The notes: a model not told the origin generated them from the letters alone. DNA of 64,000 nt from Bifidobacterium sp. ESL0704 (GCF_029392075.1 NZ_CP113929.1:1798001-1862000), one strand, 5' to 3'; counted from the first letter of the stretch, positions 29,879 to 38,875 are shown. Numbers and translations: made by a program.

Positions 29879-30949
29879 TCACTCGGCCAAAGCCGCCTTG
29901 ATGGCTTCCGGAGAATTGTCCGTGAGCAAACGCTTGCGCTGGATGAAATAGGACCAGCTGAAGTAGATCAGGACAATCGGCAGCAAGCAGCAAAGCACGA
30001 TGGTCATGATTTCCAGTGTGTACTGCGAAGACGAAGCCGCAGATACGGCCAGGCTCTTGGACGGATCGGTCGCGATCATCACGTTCGGGAAAAGCCCGTT
30101 GAAGATGAAGGCGATGATACCGGCAAGGGTGACGCCCGAAGCGAGGAAGGCAAAGCCTCCGCGCTTCTTGTTGGCTGCGAGATGACCACAGATCGTCGCG
30201 GCCAGGATGACTACGGTGATCAGCAGTGTGGACTTGGTGCGACGCTGATAGAAATCAGTGAAGAAGAACGCCAGAATGACGAAGACCACAAGCGCCGGAT
30301 AGGCGATCCAGTAGGCCTTCTTCGAGGTGTTGAGCATTCTCGCAGACGTATTCTCGTCGAGCTTGAGGCTCAGGAAGTGCAGACCATGCAGGAAGCTGAA
30401 GAACACCACAGCCACGCCCCCGACGATGGAGAGCAGGTTGACCACGTCGAAGAAACCGGCGTGAACATTGCCCTGAGCATCCATCGGAACGCCCTGGATG
30501 ACGCTGGTGAGCATCATGCCGAGTCCGAACGGCGCGATGACGCTGCCCGCGAAGTTGGCCCACTGCCAGACGCTGCGTTCACGCTCGGTGATGGCGTGTG
30601 AGGCGAACTCGAAGGAGACGCCGCGCAGGATCAGACCGACCAACACGATGAAGAGCAGCAGGTAGTAGCCGGAGAAGAGGCTTGCATACCACAGCGGGAA
30701 GGACGCGAACATGGCGCCGCCGCCGGTGATGAGCCAGACCTCATTACCGTCCCAGTGCGGGCCGATCGCACGCATGTACAGCGCACGTTCGTCACCGTTA
30801 TGGGCCAGCACACGGGTGGCCATACCGACACCGAAATCGATGCCGTCGAGGAACAGGAAGATGGCGAACACCAAAGCAATCACAAAGAACCACAGCAATT
30901 GCAGGAAATTGTTGCCATCGATCAATGGCTTAGCGAGAAACTCAGTCAT
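29879..30949 (-). CDS. cydB: Cytochrome bd ubiquinol/menaquinol oxidase subunit II
   Basis: The membrane partner of CydA in the high-affinity terminal oxidase. Opening LQLLWFFVIALVFAIFLFLDGIDFGVGMATR and GPHWDGNEVWLITGGGAMFASFP are the most conserved CydB segments. Eight to nine membrane spans follow. The 356-residue length is normal. Its ATG overlaps the cydA stop by four bases, so the two are co-translated in equal amounts, as expected for a heterodimer. Confidence 0.97.
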   Translation of the reverse strand: MTEFLAKPLIDGNNFLQLLWFFVIALVFAIFLFLDGIDFGVGMATRVLAHNGDERALYMRAIGPHWDGNEVWLITGGGAMFASFPLWYASLFSGYYLLLFIVLVGLILRGVSFEFASHAITERERSVWQWANFAGSVIAPFGLGMMLTSVIQGVPMDAQGNVHAGFFDVVNLLSIVGGVAVVFFSFLHGLHFLSLKLDENTSARMLNTSKKAYWIAYPALVVFVILAFFFTDFYQRRTKSTLLITVVILAATICGHLAANKKRGGFAFLASGVTLAGIIAFIFNGLFPNVMIATDPSKSLAVSAASSSQYTLEIMTIVLCCLLPIVLIYFSWSYFIQRKRLLTDNSPEAIKAALAE

Positions 30950-32403
30950 GCCAACGCCACCTTTCTGTTAGCCGCGTGAGCTCCGACATATGAACCCGCG
31001 GTAGCTGTCTTAGCATCTTCCGGCTCCGGCCCCTGATGGAGCACGCGACGAGAATAGAAGATCATCACGCCGCCCATGAGGCAGAAGAGCAGGAAGTAGA
31101 CGATATTGGTAATCAGCAAGCTGGCCACCGTAGCCGTCGGAGAGACAGCATCGGCGATGGTCTGCAGGCCATAGACGATCCACGGATAACGGCCGAGCTC
31201 GGTGATGAGCCAGCCACCGGTGGTGCCGATGAACGGCAGATAGGTGCAGACACCCAGCACCCAGAGCTTCCAGCGGCTGTCCGCCAGGGTGTTCTTGGAA
31301 GCGCGGGTGAACCAAAGCACGCAGATGGCGAGGATCAACACGGCGAACCCGACGGCGGCCATGAAGCGGAAGCTCCAGAACAGCACATTGGCAGGCACGT
31401 AATAGTTCGAAATCTCAGGATGCTCGATGCCGTTCTTGATGATCTTGCCGTTCTCGCTCTTGAAGAGTTCATTCAGGGTGTTCATGCCCTGAATGGTTCC
31501 GCCATAGAGCTTATGGAAAGCAAGCAGGGAGAGCATGCCAGGGATCTCGAGGCCGGCAGCGGTATGGCTGCCTTCGTTCATGAAGCCGACGACCATCCAT
31601 GGCGCCGGGCTCTTGAGATCATTGTAAATACCCTCGGTGGCCGCGAACTTCATCGGCTGATCCTTGATGATCTCCAAGGTCTGCAGGTCGCCGGTGATGA
31701 TGACGAGAATCGAGCCGATCAGCGCGATGATGGCGCCGACACGAATCGAACGGGTGAAGAAGGCGCGGTCAGCATTCTTGTGCATGAAGCCGAAAGCGCT
31801 CATGCCGACCACAACCATACCGCCGAGCATCAACGCGCCCGTAGCGATATGGGGGAACTCACGCCAGAGCTGGGGATTGCCGACAACAGCGGCGAAATTC
31901 GTCATCTCGGCATGTCCGGTCTTCTTGTTGATACCGAAGCCCACAGGGTTCTGCATGAAGCTGTTGGCCGCGAGAATCCAAATGGCCGAAACCGTGGAGC
32001 CCAACCAGGTCAGCCAGATGAAGACAACGTGTGCGCCTGGCTTGAAGCGGTTCCAAGTGAACATCCAGACGCCGATGAACGTGGATTCCATGAAGAACGC
32101 CAGAAGAGCCTCAATGGCCAACGGCGCCCCGAAGATGTCGCCCATGAAACGCGAGTAGTTCGACCAGTTCATACCGAACTGGAATTCCTGAATGATGCCG
32201 GTCACCACGCCAACAGCGAAGCTCAGAAGGAAAATCTTCCCCCAGAACTGCGCCATACGCTTATAAATGTATTTCCGCTTCGCTACGTATAACGTTTCCA
32301 TTACCGCCACTGTAAATGCCAGGCCAATGGATAACGGCACGAAGAAGAAGTGGAAGACCGTCGTCATCGCGAACTGGAATCGCGATAACCCTAAAACAGT
32401 CAT
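30946..32403 (-). CDS. cydA: Cytochrome bd ubiquinol/menaquinol oxidase subunit I
   Basis: The catalytic subunit that oxidises quinol and reduces O2 to water using haems b558, b595 and d; an inner-membrane protein. The first span has FQFAMTTVFHFFFVPLSIGL with the conserved haem-ligand His at residue 18. A second His is in REFPHIATGALML near residue 184, and the GRYPWIVYG motif lies near the C-terminus. The periplasmic Q-loop is short, without the extended insert of the E. coli enzyme. AAGGAT lies six bases before ATG 32403. Only 46 bases separate it from the upstream ndh, so they probably share a transcript. Confidence 0.97.
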   Translation of the reverse strand: MTVLGLSRFQFAMTTVFHFFFVPLSIGLAFTVAVMETLYVAKRKYIYKRMAQFWGKIFLLSFAVGVVTGIIQEFQFGMNWSNYSRFMGDIFGAPLAIEALLAFFMESTFIGVWMFTWNRFKPGAHVVFIWLTWLGSTVSAIWILAANSFMQNPVGFGINKKTGHAEMTNFAAVVGNPQLWREFPHIATGALMLGGMVVVGMSAFGFMHKNADRAFFTRSIRVGAIIALIGSILVIITGDLQTLEIIKDQPMKFAATEGIYNDLKSPAPWMVVGFMNEGSHTAAGLEIPGMLSLLAFHKLYGGTIQGMNTLNELFKSENGKIIKNGIEHPEISNYYVPANVLFWSFRFMAAVGFAVLILAICVLWFTRASKNTLADSRWKLWVLGVCTYLPFIGTTGGWLITELGRYPWIVYGLQTIADAVSPTATVASLLITNIVYFLLFCLMGGVMIFYSRRVLHQGPEPEDAKTATAGSYVGAHAANRKVALA

Positions 32404-32449
32404 TTTTATCCTTTCTTCCCAACTATTCCTTACTTATAAAAGCATGGAA

Positions 32450-33640
32450 TCAATCACTTTTCAGCATAGTACCAATATTGGTCAACTCCAAGACGGCACG
32501 ATCGGCGATGAGCTTTTTCGCAACACTGGCAATCCATCCCTTAAGGTTCCAATGTCCGAACATGTCAATCGATGCAATCCCCGCAGTCGGTCCCAACGAG
32601 CATACCGTACCGAGAGCCTTGAAAACGAATTTCTTCGTGGGCTGCCCGTTCATCAGCGCGACCAGATTTTCTGCTGCACAATCGGCCTGGATGATGGAGA
32701 TCTGGGCGGTCGTGGGGTACAGACGGCCGTTATACGGGTTCGTGACGGCGGAGACATCGCCGATAAGGAATTGGTCAGGCTGACCGTTGACGCGCAGATC
32801 ATCGGCGACCACCACGCGGTTGCGCTTCTCGTCGTAACCGGAATCGGCGATGACATGGCTGCCGTGCACGCCGGTCGTCCAGATGATGGTATTGGCCGGG
32901 AATTCCTGGTCGTTGCTCATCACGGCATTCGGCTTTACCTCGGTGATGGGGGTGGACACATGGAAGGTCACGCCCTTTTTCTCAAGATACTTGACCCCCC
33001 ACTGGGCCAGACTCGGTTCGAACATACCGAGGATCTTCGGCCCGGCTTCGATGCAGTCGATCTTGGCCTCACTTAGAGGGAAACCATATTCCTTGGCAAG
33101 GCGTGGAAGGCGATAGACGAGCTCGCCGATGTATTCGATACTGGTGAAGCCCGCGCCGCATACGATGATACGCAGGTCGTTGGGATCGTGACTGGTCTGG
33201 TAACGCTTCAACGTGTCTTCAAGATGCTTGCGAGCCGCAAGCGCGGTATCGATGTCGATGATCGGCCAACCGTTCTCTTCGGCACCCGCGATGCCGAAGG
33301 TCTCGGACTCGAAGCCCAGGGCGTTGACCAGAAAATCATAGTGAAGCGGCTCGCTGTTCTTAAGCTCGATGCTTTTGGCGTCCTGGTCGATGCGGACCAC
33401 CTCGTCGATGATCACCTGGACGTTCTTCTTACTGGCGAATACCTGTTTGACGTCGAAAGTGATATCCGCAGGTTCCTTGGTTCCCGCGGCGACTTCGTGG
33501 AGCTGAGTTGACTGATAATGATACGGATTTTTGTTCACCAGTACGATTTGCGCATCTACGTCTGAACCGGCTAATTTCTTAACGGTACGCATCCCTGCGT
33601 AGCCTGCTCCAAGAACGACGATTCTCTTCATTCCGATCAC
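32450..33640 (-). CDS. ndh: Type II NADH dehydrogenase (NDH-2), copy A
   Basis: A peripheral-membrane flavoprotein that oxidises NADH and reduces quinone without pumping protons. The N-terminal FAD site is RIVVLGAGYAGMRTVKKL. The NAD(P)H-binding Rossmann motif is IIVCGAGFTSIEYIGEL near residue 165, with FAD-contact VNALGFESETFGI and FLIGDVSAV. At 396 residues it lacks a long C-terminal membrane helix. It is closely similar to the gene at 34083-35255 and lies directly upstream of cydA. GTG 33640 has AAGGA close by. ATG 33631 is an alternative start. Confidence 0.93.
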   Translation of the reverse strand: MIGMKRIVVLGAGYAGMRTVKKLAGSDVDAQIVLVNKNPYHYQSTQLHEVAAGTKEPADITFDVKQVFASKKNVQVIIDEVVRIDQDAKSIELKNSEPLHYDFLVNALGFESETFGIAGAEENGWPIIDIDTALAARKHLEDTLKRYQTSHDPNDLRIIVCGAGFTSIEYIGELVYRLPRLAKEYGFPLSEAKIDCIEAGPKILGMFEPSLAQWGVKYLEKKGVTFHVSTPITEVKPNAVMSNDQEFPANTIIWTTGVHGSHVIADSGYDEKRNRVVVADDLRVNGQPDQFLIGDVSAVTNPYNGRLYPTTAQISIIQADCAAENLVALMNGQPTKKFVFKALGTVCSLGPTAGIASIDMFGHWNLKGWIASVAKKLIADRAVLELTNIGTMLKSD

Positions 33641-34082
33641 TTTTCCTTATAGCTCAATCACAAAAAAGGATGGGTTCTTGTCAAACTCCATCATTGTCAA
33701 TACGCTTCAACAATATATGAAAAGCTGAACAAAAAACGATTAAAATGGCATAAATAACCGGCTGAAAACCATTTTCACGCTCTTTTATGCAATATATCAC
33801 TTCTGAAGGCTTTTTCGTTTCATAATACCGTTTTTGCGACATAAAATGATGGTTTTATCGCCCGCAAAAGCCCCCAAACATCGTTTGATATGTCATACAT
33901 CGAAACAGCAATGAGGGCATACCGCAAGATTGGCACTTGCAATACACCCTCAAGATTTCTGGTTGGCCATGCCTCTAGCGGTTGACAGCCGGCCACATCT
34001 TTTTCGATATCGTTGCCCACCCGTTACGGCACGTCCGTCCGGTACCGACGTCCGTCAAAAAGAGACGTCGGCACCGCAAAGA
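33641..34082. other. Intergenic region between the two ndh genes
   Basis: About 440 AT-rich bases with no supported gene. A hairpin at 34041-34075 (GGTACCGACGTC / GACGTCGGCACC) lies just past the stop of the upstream ndh and may end part of its transcription. The rest probably holds the promoter of ndh copy A and cydAB. Confidence 0.5.
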
Positions 34083-35255
34083 TCATTCCTTCATGATGCC
34101 GGGCATATCCGTCAGCTCGGTGACCGAACGATCGGCGACAGCTTTCTTGGCGACAGATGCCTTGGCGCCCTTGAGCTTCCAATGGCCGCCCATATCAACC
34201 TCGGCGATGCCGGTCTTGGGTCCAAGCGAGCAAAGCGTGCCAAGGGACTTGTAGACGAACTTCTTCGGATCCGTGCCATTGATACGCGCGATGACGTTCT
34301 CCGCGGCGGTGTCGGCCTGTGCGATGGAAATCTGGGCGGTGGTCGGATACAGACGACCATTGTCCGGATTCGGAACACCGGAGACGTCGCCGACGAGGAA
34401 CTGATCGGGATGGCCCTTAATCGACAGATCGTCCTCTACGACCACGCGGTTGCGCTTCTGGTCGTAACCGGAATCGGCGATGACGTGGCTACCGCGCACG
34501 CCGGTCGTCCAGATGATGGTATTGGCCGGGAAAGCGGTGTCGTTGCTCATGACGGCATCGGGTTTGACTTCGGTGATCGGCGTGGCCGTATGGAACGTGA
34601 CGCCGTGGTCCTCGAGGTACTTGACGCCCCAATCGGCCAGCTTCTGGTCGAACATCGGCAGGATCTTCGGCGTCGCCTCGATGCAGTCGATCTTCACTTT
34701 ATCAATCGGGAAATCATATTCCTTCGCCAGATCAGGCAGCCGGTAGACCAACTCGCCCAAGTACTCGATGGAAGTGAACCCTGCGCCGCAGACCACGATA
34801 TGCAAATCGTTTTCGTCGTGGCTGGTCTTGTAGTTCTTCAGGGTGTCCTCAAGATGCTTGCGTGCGGCTACGGCGGTATCGATGTCGATAAGCGGCCAGC
34901 CGTTTTCCTCGGCTCCCTTGATGCCGAACGTCTCGGACTCGAAGCCCAGAGCGTTGATCAGATAATCGTAGGCAAGCGGGTTGGAACCCTTCAGCTCGAC
35001 CTTTTTGGCGTCCTGATCGACCTTGGTGACCTCATCGATGATCACCTTGACCTTGGGATCCACGGCCTTGCGTATATCAAACGTGATCTGATCGGGTTCC
35101 TTGGTACCCGCGGCGACCTCATGCAGCTCAGTGGACTGATAGTGATACGGATTCTTGTTGACCAGGATGATATCAGCATCGACATTGGACTTGGCAAGTT
35201 GCTTCGCCGCACGCATTCCGCCGTAACCTGCGCCAAGAATAACAATCGTAGCCAT
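34083..35255 (-). CDS. ndh: Type II NADH dehydrogenase (NDH-2), copy B
   Basis: A tandem paralogue of the gene at 32450, with the same architecture: FAD motif TIVILGAGYGGMRAAKQL, shared block VNKNPYHYQST(E/Q)LHEVAAGTKEP, NAD site IVVCGAGFTSIEYLGEL and FLVGDVSGV. Long stretches are identical between the copies, so duplication is recent or sequence is exchanged. ATG 35255 was chosen because AAGGGGG precedes it by six bases; the open frame upstream has no similarity. It is the first gene of the ndh-ndh-cydABDC run. Confidence 0.94.
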   Translation of the reverse strand: MATIVILGAGYGGMRAAKQLAKSNVDADIILVNKNPYHYQSTELHEVAAGTKEPDQITFDIRKAVDPKVKVIIDEVTKVDQDAKKVELKGSNPLAYDYLINALGFESETFGIKGAEENGWPLIDIDTAVAARKHLEDTLKNYKTSHDENDLHIVVCGAGFTSIEYLGELVYRLPDLAKEYDFPIDKVKIDCIEATPKILPMFDQKLADWGVKYLEDHGVTFHTATPITEVKPDAVMSNDTAFPANTIIWTTGVRGSHVIADSGYDQKRNRVVVEDDLSIKGHPDQFLVGDVSGVPNPDNGRLYPTTAQISIAQADTAAENVIARINGTDPKKFVYKSLGTLCSLGPKTGIAEVDMGGHWKLKGAKASVAKKAVADRSVTELTDMPGIMKE

Positions 35256-35724
35256 TGTAAACCCCCTTCGTTGGGAATTGTATAAGAGCAAATACATATA
35301 TACCGTGTATCGCTCTTGTCTAGTAATTACAGTCTTAAAATATCTGTTTACCGGAGAAAAAACGATTGAATTTGCACAATCAGATACTTTTCTGCACCAA
35401 CCGAATAGCCAATATGACATATTTCACAAACGGCGCCAAGCAGAACAGCGAAGTGACGGCGACCACTTCCATGAGACGAAATCCGTCACCGCAACAAAGA
35501 ACAATCACCACATTCATAAAAGCATCGACCCGGGAAAAATCCTGCCGGGCTTCGGCAGGGCCGAGAAGCTATCGAAGACTTCGTCCCACTGAAAATCACT
35601 CGGTATTATCATAGTGAAAAATTGAGTTCAGTTTGCCTCATTTTGACCACATACTTTCGTTATTTGTGGTGATTTGACGTGATTTACGATCATGTCGGCG
35701 ACTGTGCCGAACACCCCGGAACGA
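35256..35724. other. Long intergenic region upstream of ndh copy B
   Basis: No supported gene. On the minus strand TAGACA and TATATG are separated by about 16 bases near 35300-35325 and could be the ndh promoter. The right end leads into a strong plus-strand terminator with no plus-strand gene in front of it, so a small RNA could be encoded here. Confidence 0.4.
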
Positions 35725-35765
35725 CAATCGGGAGTAAGTCTAAGCCCACTCCCGATTGATTTTTT
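35725..35765 (+). terminator. Strong plus-strand intrinsic terminator without an upstream gene
   Basis: CAATCGGGAGT and ACTCCCGATTG form an 11-base perfect stem, followed by ATTTTTT. There is no plus-strand gene for kilobases to its left. Confidence 0.8.
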
Positions 35766-35781
35766 AAGACTCTAGAAAAAG

Positions 35782-35853
35782 TACCCCCCAAGAGAGTCGA
35801 ACTCTTGTTGTCAGATTGAAAGTCTGGTGTCCTAACCGTTAGACGAGGGGGGC
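35782..35853 (-). tRNA. tRNA-Glu (anticodon TTC)
   Basis: A 72-base cloverleaf. Acceptor 5' GCCCCCC pairs with GGGGGGT (first pair G-U). The D-arm is GTCTAACGGTTAGGAC. The anticodon arm CAGACTTTCAATCTG has TTC in the loop, and the T-arm is AAGAGTTCGACTCTCTT. No CCA is encoded. Confidence 0.95.
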
Positions 35854-36210
35854 TAACAACCTATTCATCTTAAAATATGAACTCGACTCGAGCAAGTCTC
35901 GGCGTGTTGACCGTAATCGCAAGGAGCATGGTACTCTTGCCGCCGCAAGCCGCTTCATCAAGCAATGCCTTTATGGCATCACTCTGTATCAAGACGAATA
36001 CAGCCCGAAATCTCGACAGCCGGCATCAGCAACCGCAGCGCCGGTGACTCCAACCAGACATCTCTGTCTATGCAAGGCGCGCATGCAACCCGGACTCGGC
36101 ATCGGTTTCGATCCCTTGAAAAGCGTAAGCGGAAGATCGGCTCTAACCAGGAAGTCTATCGGCCAGAACGTGCTATTGGCGAAAACATCGGCTCATCCAG
36201 CATCAAGCAA
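35854..36210. other. Intergenic region between tRNA-Glu and trmB
   Basis: About 357 bases. A plus-strand frame is open but runs antisense into trmB, has no ribosome binding site and no family similarity, so no gene is called. I see no repeat or structured RNA. Confidence 0.4.
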
Positions 36211-37017
36211 TCACACAGCCTGGTATGTGAAGTCGTGAATCACACGGCCTGCCGCCAAACCCTTTTTCTCGAAATTGGTGAGCACTCGGCCGTCATAGCG
36301 TTCCGCTTCTCTGAAATCGGCGTGAGGCAATGACTTGGCCTCGTCCGCCGTGCCCTTGCCGACGTGTTCGGTAGGCAATGAAACGGCCAACGTACCGATA
36401 TTGGCGAAATCCGCACGTCCATCCATCACTTCGTGAACGTGAAGCGCATAGTCCTCGATATCGGTGGCCAGCCTCCACACCTTCCCCTCGCCCAACGACT
36501 TGCGGATATCGGACGCAAGCGCAGGCTGGACGATACGCCGCTTGTGATGGCGCATTTTGGGCCACGGGTCGGGGAAGAACGTCCACACCTCGTTGGCCAC
36601 ACCCGGCTCACACACGCTGAAGAGCTCCGGGGCATTGATCTGGGCGACCCGCAGATTGGTCAGGCCGAGTTTACCGGCACGCAGCATGGTATGGGCCACA
36701 CCGGGGTCGTAGACCTCAACCGCAAGGAAATTGACCTCGGGGTGCTCCTCTGCGGCAGCGATGATGTTCTCGCCCTGTCCCGTGCCGATTTCGATGACCA
36801 ACGGATGGTCGTTGCCCCACGATCGGCGCACGAAACCAGCATTGAAGGCAAATCCCTCCTTCAGATCAAGCGAGCCCTCCCCCGCATTGATGTCAAGCAG
36901 GAAATCAGGCGCATAGCGCTGCCAGGCCCGCTTGTACCGGTCGTCAAGACGCCCTTTCCTCCGGACGTATGAGAGCACATGATGAATTCTTTTGTCGTTT
37001 TCCTGCACGACCCCCAA
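36211..37017 (-). CDS. trmB: tRNA (guanine-N7-)-methyltransferase
   Basis: Makes m7G46 in tRNA using S-adenosylmethionine. The Rossmann SAM site is [17 protein letters not shown], followed by [10 protein letters not shown]. The family signature [22 protein letters not shown] contains the catalytic/tRNA-binding Asp-Pro-Trp-x-Lys block. The 268-residue length includes a 60-residue N-terminal extension normal in Actinobacteria. It is divergent from the DUF4190-like gene. Confidence 0.95.
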   Translation of the reverse strand: MGVVQENDKRIHHVLSYVRRKGRLDDRYKRAWQRYAPDFLLDINAGEGSLDLKEGFAFNAGFVRRSWGNDHPLVIEIGTGQGENIIAAAEEHPEVNFLAVEVYDPGVAHTMLRAGKLGLTNLRVAQINAPELFSVCEPGVANEVWTFFPDPWPKMRHHKRRIVQPALASDIRKSLGEGKVWRLATDIEDYALHVHEVMDGRADFANIGTLAVSLPTEHVGKGTADEAKSLPHADFREAERYDGRVLTNFEKKGLAAGRVIHDFTYQAV

Positions 37018-37071
37018 GTCTAACGGAAGGCAAACCCGGAAACTTCACTTTGCACGCGTAGACTGTTGGCT

Positions 37072-37845
37072 ATGAACGACAATGATTTCAATGCAGACTC
37101 GGGGCAGAATCATCAAAACGGGCAAATTCCGTTCGATTCACAGGACTCCGGCAGCACTATTCCCCGGCAATATGCGGCACCACAATATGGGCAGCAAAAC
37201 GAGAATCCTTCCAGCCCCTTGAACGAATCGTGGCAAACGACGAGCGATAGCCAAAACCACGAGTATCAGGACCTCGGATTCCAGGACTCCGTCCACCAGC
37301 TTGCGCAACCCGGCCAAACATCGTTGCCCTACAACGGGACAATTCCACCGGCTCCAAACTATCAGCCGCATGGCCCTGTGCCGCCTGCCAATCCTGGTTA
37401 CATGCCACCGACAGGCCCTCAAGGCTATTACCCGCCGACTCCGAACCAGAAATGGAACACCCTGTGCATCATCGGCTTCGCGCTGTCCTTCTTCATGCCA
37501 TTAATCGGGCTTATCCTCTCCGTTATCGCGCTGAGGCAGATCAATCGAAGCGGCGAAAAAAGCAAGGGCATGTCCATTGCCGGCATCGCCATCGGCGCAG
37601 TTTTGACGGTTTTGGATATTATCGTCGCAGTCGTCATCGTTTCGGCGTTTGGCTACGCGTTCAACCATATGAATTCGGATTATTCGCAATGCCACGGCTC
37701 GGATTGCTATTCCGATCCATTCGGCGATGACGGCGATGACCCGGATGACGAAGACAACGAGGACACGAACTACACCTATTATCGTTATGATTTCAGCCAA
37801 GGCAGCACCGCAGGAAAGACGATTATCCAGCCAAACGTTGCTTGA
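37072..37845 (+). CDS. DUF4190-like membrane protein
   Basis: The N-terminal 125 residues are Gln/Asn/Pro-rich and disordered, with repeated PPxP and YxPP. A compact DUF4190-type hairpin follows: LCIIGFALSFFMPLIGLILSVIALRQINRS and KGMSIAGIAIGAVLTVLDIIVAVVIV, two membrane spans with the G/A-rich loop. The C-terminus is acidic. Families like this occur in Actinobacteria with unknown function, probably at the cell surface. ATG 37072 lies seven bases after TAGACT and no ribosome binding site is seen, so a leaderless message is possible. TTG 37066 is an alternative. Confidence 0.75.
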   Translation: MNDNDFNADSGQNHQNGQIPFDSQDSGSTIPRQYAAPQYGQQNENPSSPLNESWQTTSDSQNHEYQDLGFQDSVHQLAQPGQTSLPYNGTIPPAPNYQPHGPVPPANPGYMPPTGPQGYYPPTPNQKWNTLCIIGFALSFFMPLIGLILSVIALRQINRSGEKSKGMSIAGIAIGAVLTVLDIIVAVVIVSAFGYAFNHMNSDYSQCHGSDCYSDPFGDDGDDPDDEDNEDTNYTYYRYDFSQGSTAGKTIIQPNVA

Positions 37846-37870
37846 AACAATGCCCGGTCGAGGTAGGCTC

Positions 37871-37901
37871 GCCGCCTTACGTTCTCGGCACTAAAGGCGG
37901 C
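37871..37901 (+). terminator. Terminator after the DUF4190-like gene
   Basis: GCCGCCTT and AAGGCGGC form an eight-base stem 25 bases past the stop, followed by CTTTTGATTCCG. Confidence 0.65.
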
Positions 37902-38082
37902 GGACCGGCTTTTGATTCCGTTTCTCAAGCAACCGGAACACACTGAAGAGTCTTGAGTTGCCTGAGAAGCAGCAGCCGATAATCCGTGCCTTTAAAGGCG
38001 ACACGCTGAAATTGCTTCCGAGTTGCGCTTTTCCTGATTCTGAGTAATATTAACACTCGGCTGCTTGATGAAAGCAAGCCAC

Positions 38083-38156
38083 GGCTCCGTAGCTCAGTTG
38101 GTTAGAGCGCCGCCCTGTCACGGCGGAGGTCACCAGTTCAAGTCTGGCCGGAGTCG
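38083..38156 (+). tRNA. tRNA-Asp (anticodon GTC)
   Basis: A 74-base cloverleaf: acceptor GGCTCCG/CGGAGTC with discriminator G, D-arm GTAGCTCAGTTGGTTAGAGC, anticodon arm CCGCCCTGTCACGGCGG and T-arm CCAGTTCAAGTCTGG. No CCA is encoded. Confidence 0.97.
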
Positions 38157-38168
38157 CTCGAATGGTTG

Positions 38169-38191
38169 AAAACCCGGTTCGCCGGGTTTTT
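38169..38191 (+). terminator. Terminator after tRNA-Asp
   Basis: AAAACCCGG, TTCG tetraloop, CCGGGTTTTT: a textbook intrinsic terminator. Confidence 0.9.
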
Positions 38192-38202
38192 GATTTATTC
38201 AT

Positions 38203-38278
38203 GGCTCTGTAGCTCAGTTGGTAGAGCGAACGACTGAAAATCGTTAGGTCAGCGGATCGATGCCGCTCGGAGCCACCA
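38203..38278 (+). tRNA. tRNA-Phe (anticodon GAA)
   Basis: A cloverleaf with acceptor GGCTCTG/CGGAGCC, D-arm AGCTCAGTTGGTAGAGC, anticodon arm ACGACTGAAAATCGT with GAA, and T-arm GCGGATCGATGCCGC. The 3' ACCA is encoded. Confidence 0.97.
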
Positions 38279-38285
38279 CTCGAGT

Positions 38286-38329
38286 CTCGAAACCAAGTAA
38301 TTGCAACGGTTTCGAGGCTTTTATTTTTT
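38286..38329 (+). terminator. Terminator after tRNA-Phe
   Basis: CTCGAAACC and GGTTTCGAG form a nine-base stem, followed by GCTTTTATTTTTT. Confidence 0.85.
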
Positions 38330-38730
38330 GACAAGGTTTCTGGTTACCGCTCATTTCGAAGTTATAGACCAAAAGAGTTGGCTTGGAACCCGTATTCGGC
38401 GTTCATGCGTGGGTATGGGTTATAAGGCCATTCCCGGGTTACCGGTCATTTCGTAATGTTTTAGGATTGGGGATACCGGCCAAATTGTGTGTCCGGTGGT
38501 CTTGGTCTCCAGTCGGCAGTATCGGGAATCCGGTGGTGGCGTGGAATGCGTTCCAACTGACGCTGTGCCCATACCAAACCCATCTCTCCTGTTCTTACCT
38601 GTTTCTTCGCGCTTTCTCTCCCAGGCCATAGGTCAAAACATACCGGTGGCTCCAGCGCTCATTGCCGAACACCGAAGCCGAGACTCGCCCGCCACGGTTT
38701 CAATAGCCCAATTACGCCGAAAGCAATTAT
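38330..38730. other. Intergenic region with a short direct repeat
   Basis: About 400 bases without a supported gene. A 17-base motif, GGTTACCG(C/G)TCATTTCG, occurs at 38342 and 38437, and related TACCGG fragments recur at 38475 and 38640. The pattern resembles decayed intergenic repeats. Confidence 0.5.
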
Positions 38731-38758
38731 TTGAAGATATTAATTATCGGTTTACAAT
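38731..38758 (+). promoter_or_regulatory. Sigma-70-type promoter of the micropeptide gene
   Basis: TTGAAG at 38731 and TACAAT at 38753 are separated by 16 bases, 37 bases before the start codon of the small open frame. Confidence 0.6.
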
Positions 38759-38794
38759 GAGACTGTATAGACAAACCGATTGAAGGAGGTGCTC

Positions 38795-38875
38795 ATGTTC
38801 GGGCAATTTTTTAACGCTGCTGTAAGTGCGATTTCGGCATTTCTCTCTTATTTCCCGATTGTAATGCCTTTCTGA
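38795..38875 (+). CDS. 26-residue hydrophobic micropeptide
   Basis: ATG at 38795 follows AAGGAGGTG, a near-perfect ribosome binding site, with ideal spacing, and the frame ends at TGA 38873. The peptide starts MFGQFFNAAVSAISAFLSYF and ends IVMPF. It has no charged residue apart from the termini and is rich in Phe, Ala and Ser, so a single membrane-inserting helix is likely. It has its own promoter (38731) and a terminator-like stem downstream. No family is recognised. It could be a small membrane-regulatory peptide, a toxin or a secreted haemolysin-like peptide; function unknown. Confidence is in translation, not role. Confidence 0.65.
   Translation: MFGQFFNAAVSAISAFLSYFPIVMPF

Noticed and set aside
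31036..32292. Plus-strand frame antisense to cydA.
   Set aside because: CydA motifs on the minus strand are unambiguous; the antisense product is a composition artefact.
33820..34020. 66-codon minus-strand frame between the ndh genes.
   Set aside because: GTG-type start without a ribosome binding site, odd composition, and it fills the expected promoter region.
35965..36333. 122-codon plus-strand frame between tRNA-Glu and trmB.
   Set aside because: Overlaps trmB in antisense, lacks a ribosome binding site and has no similarity.
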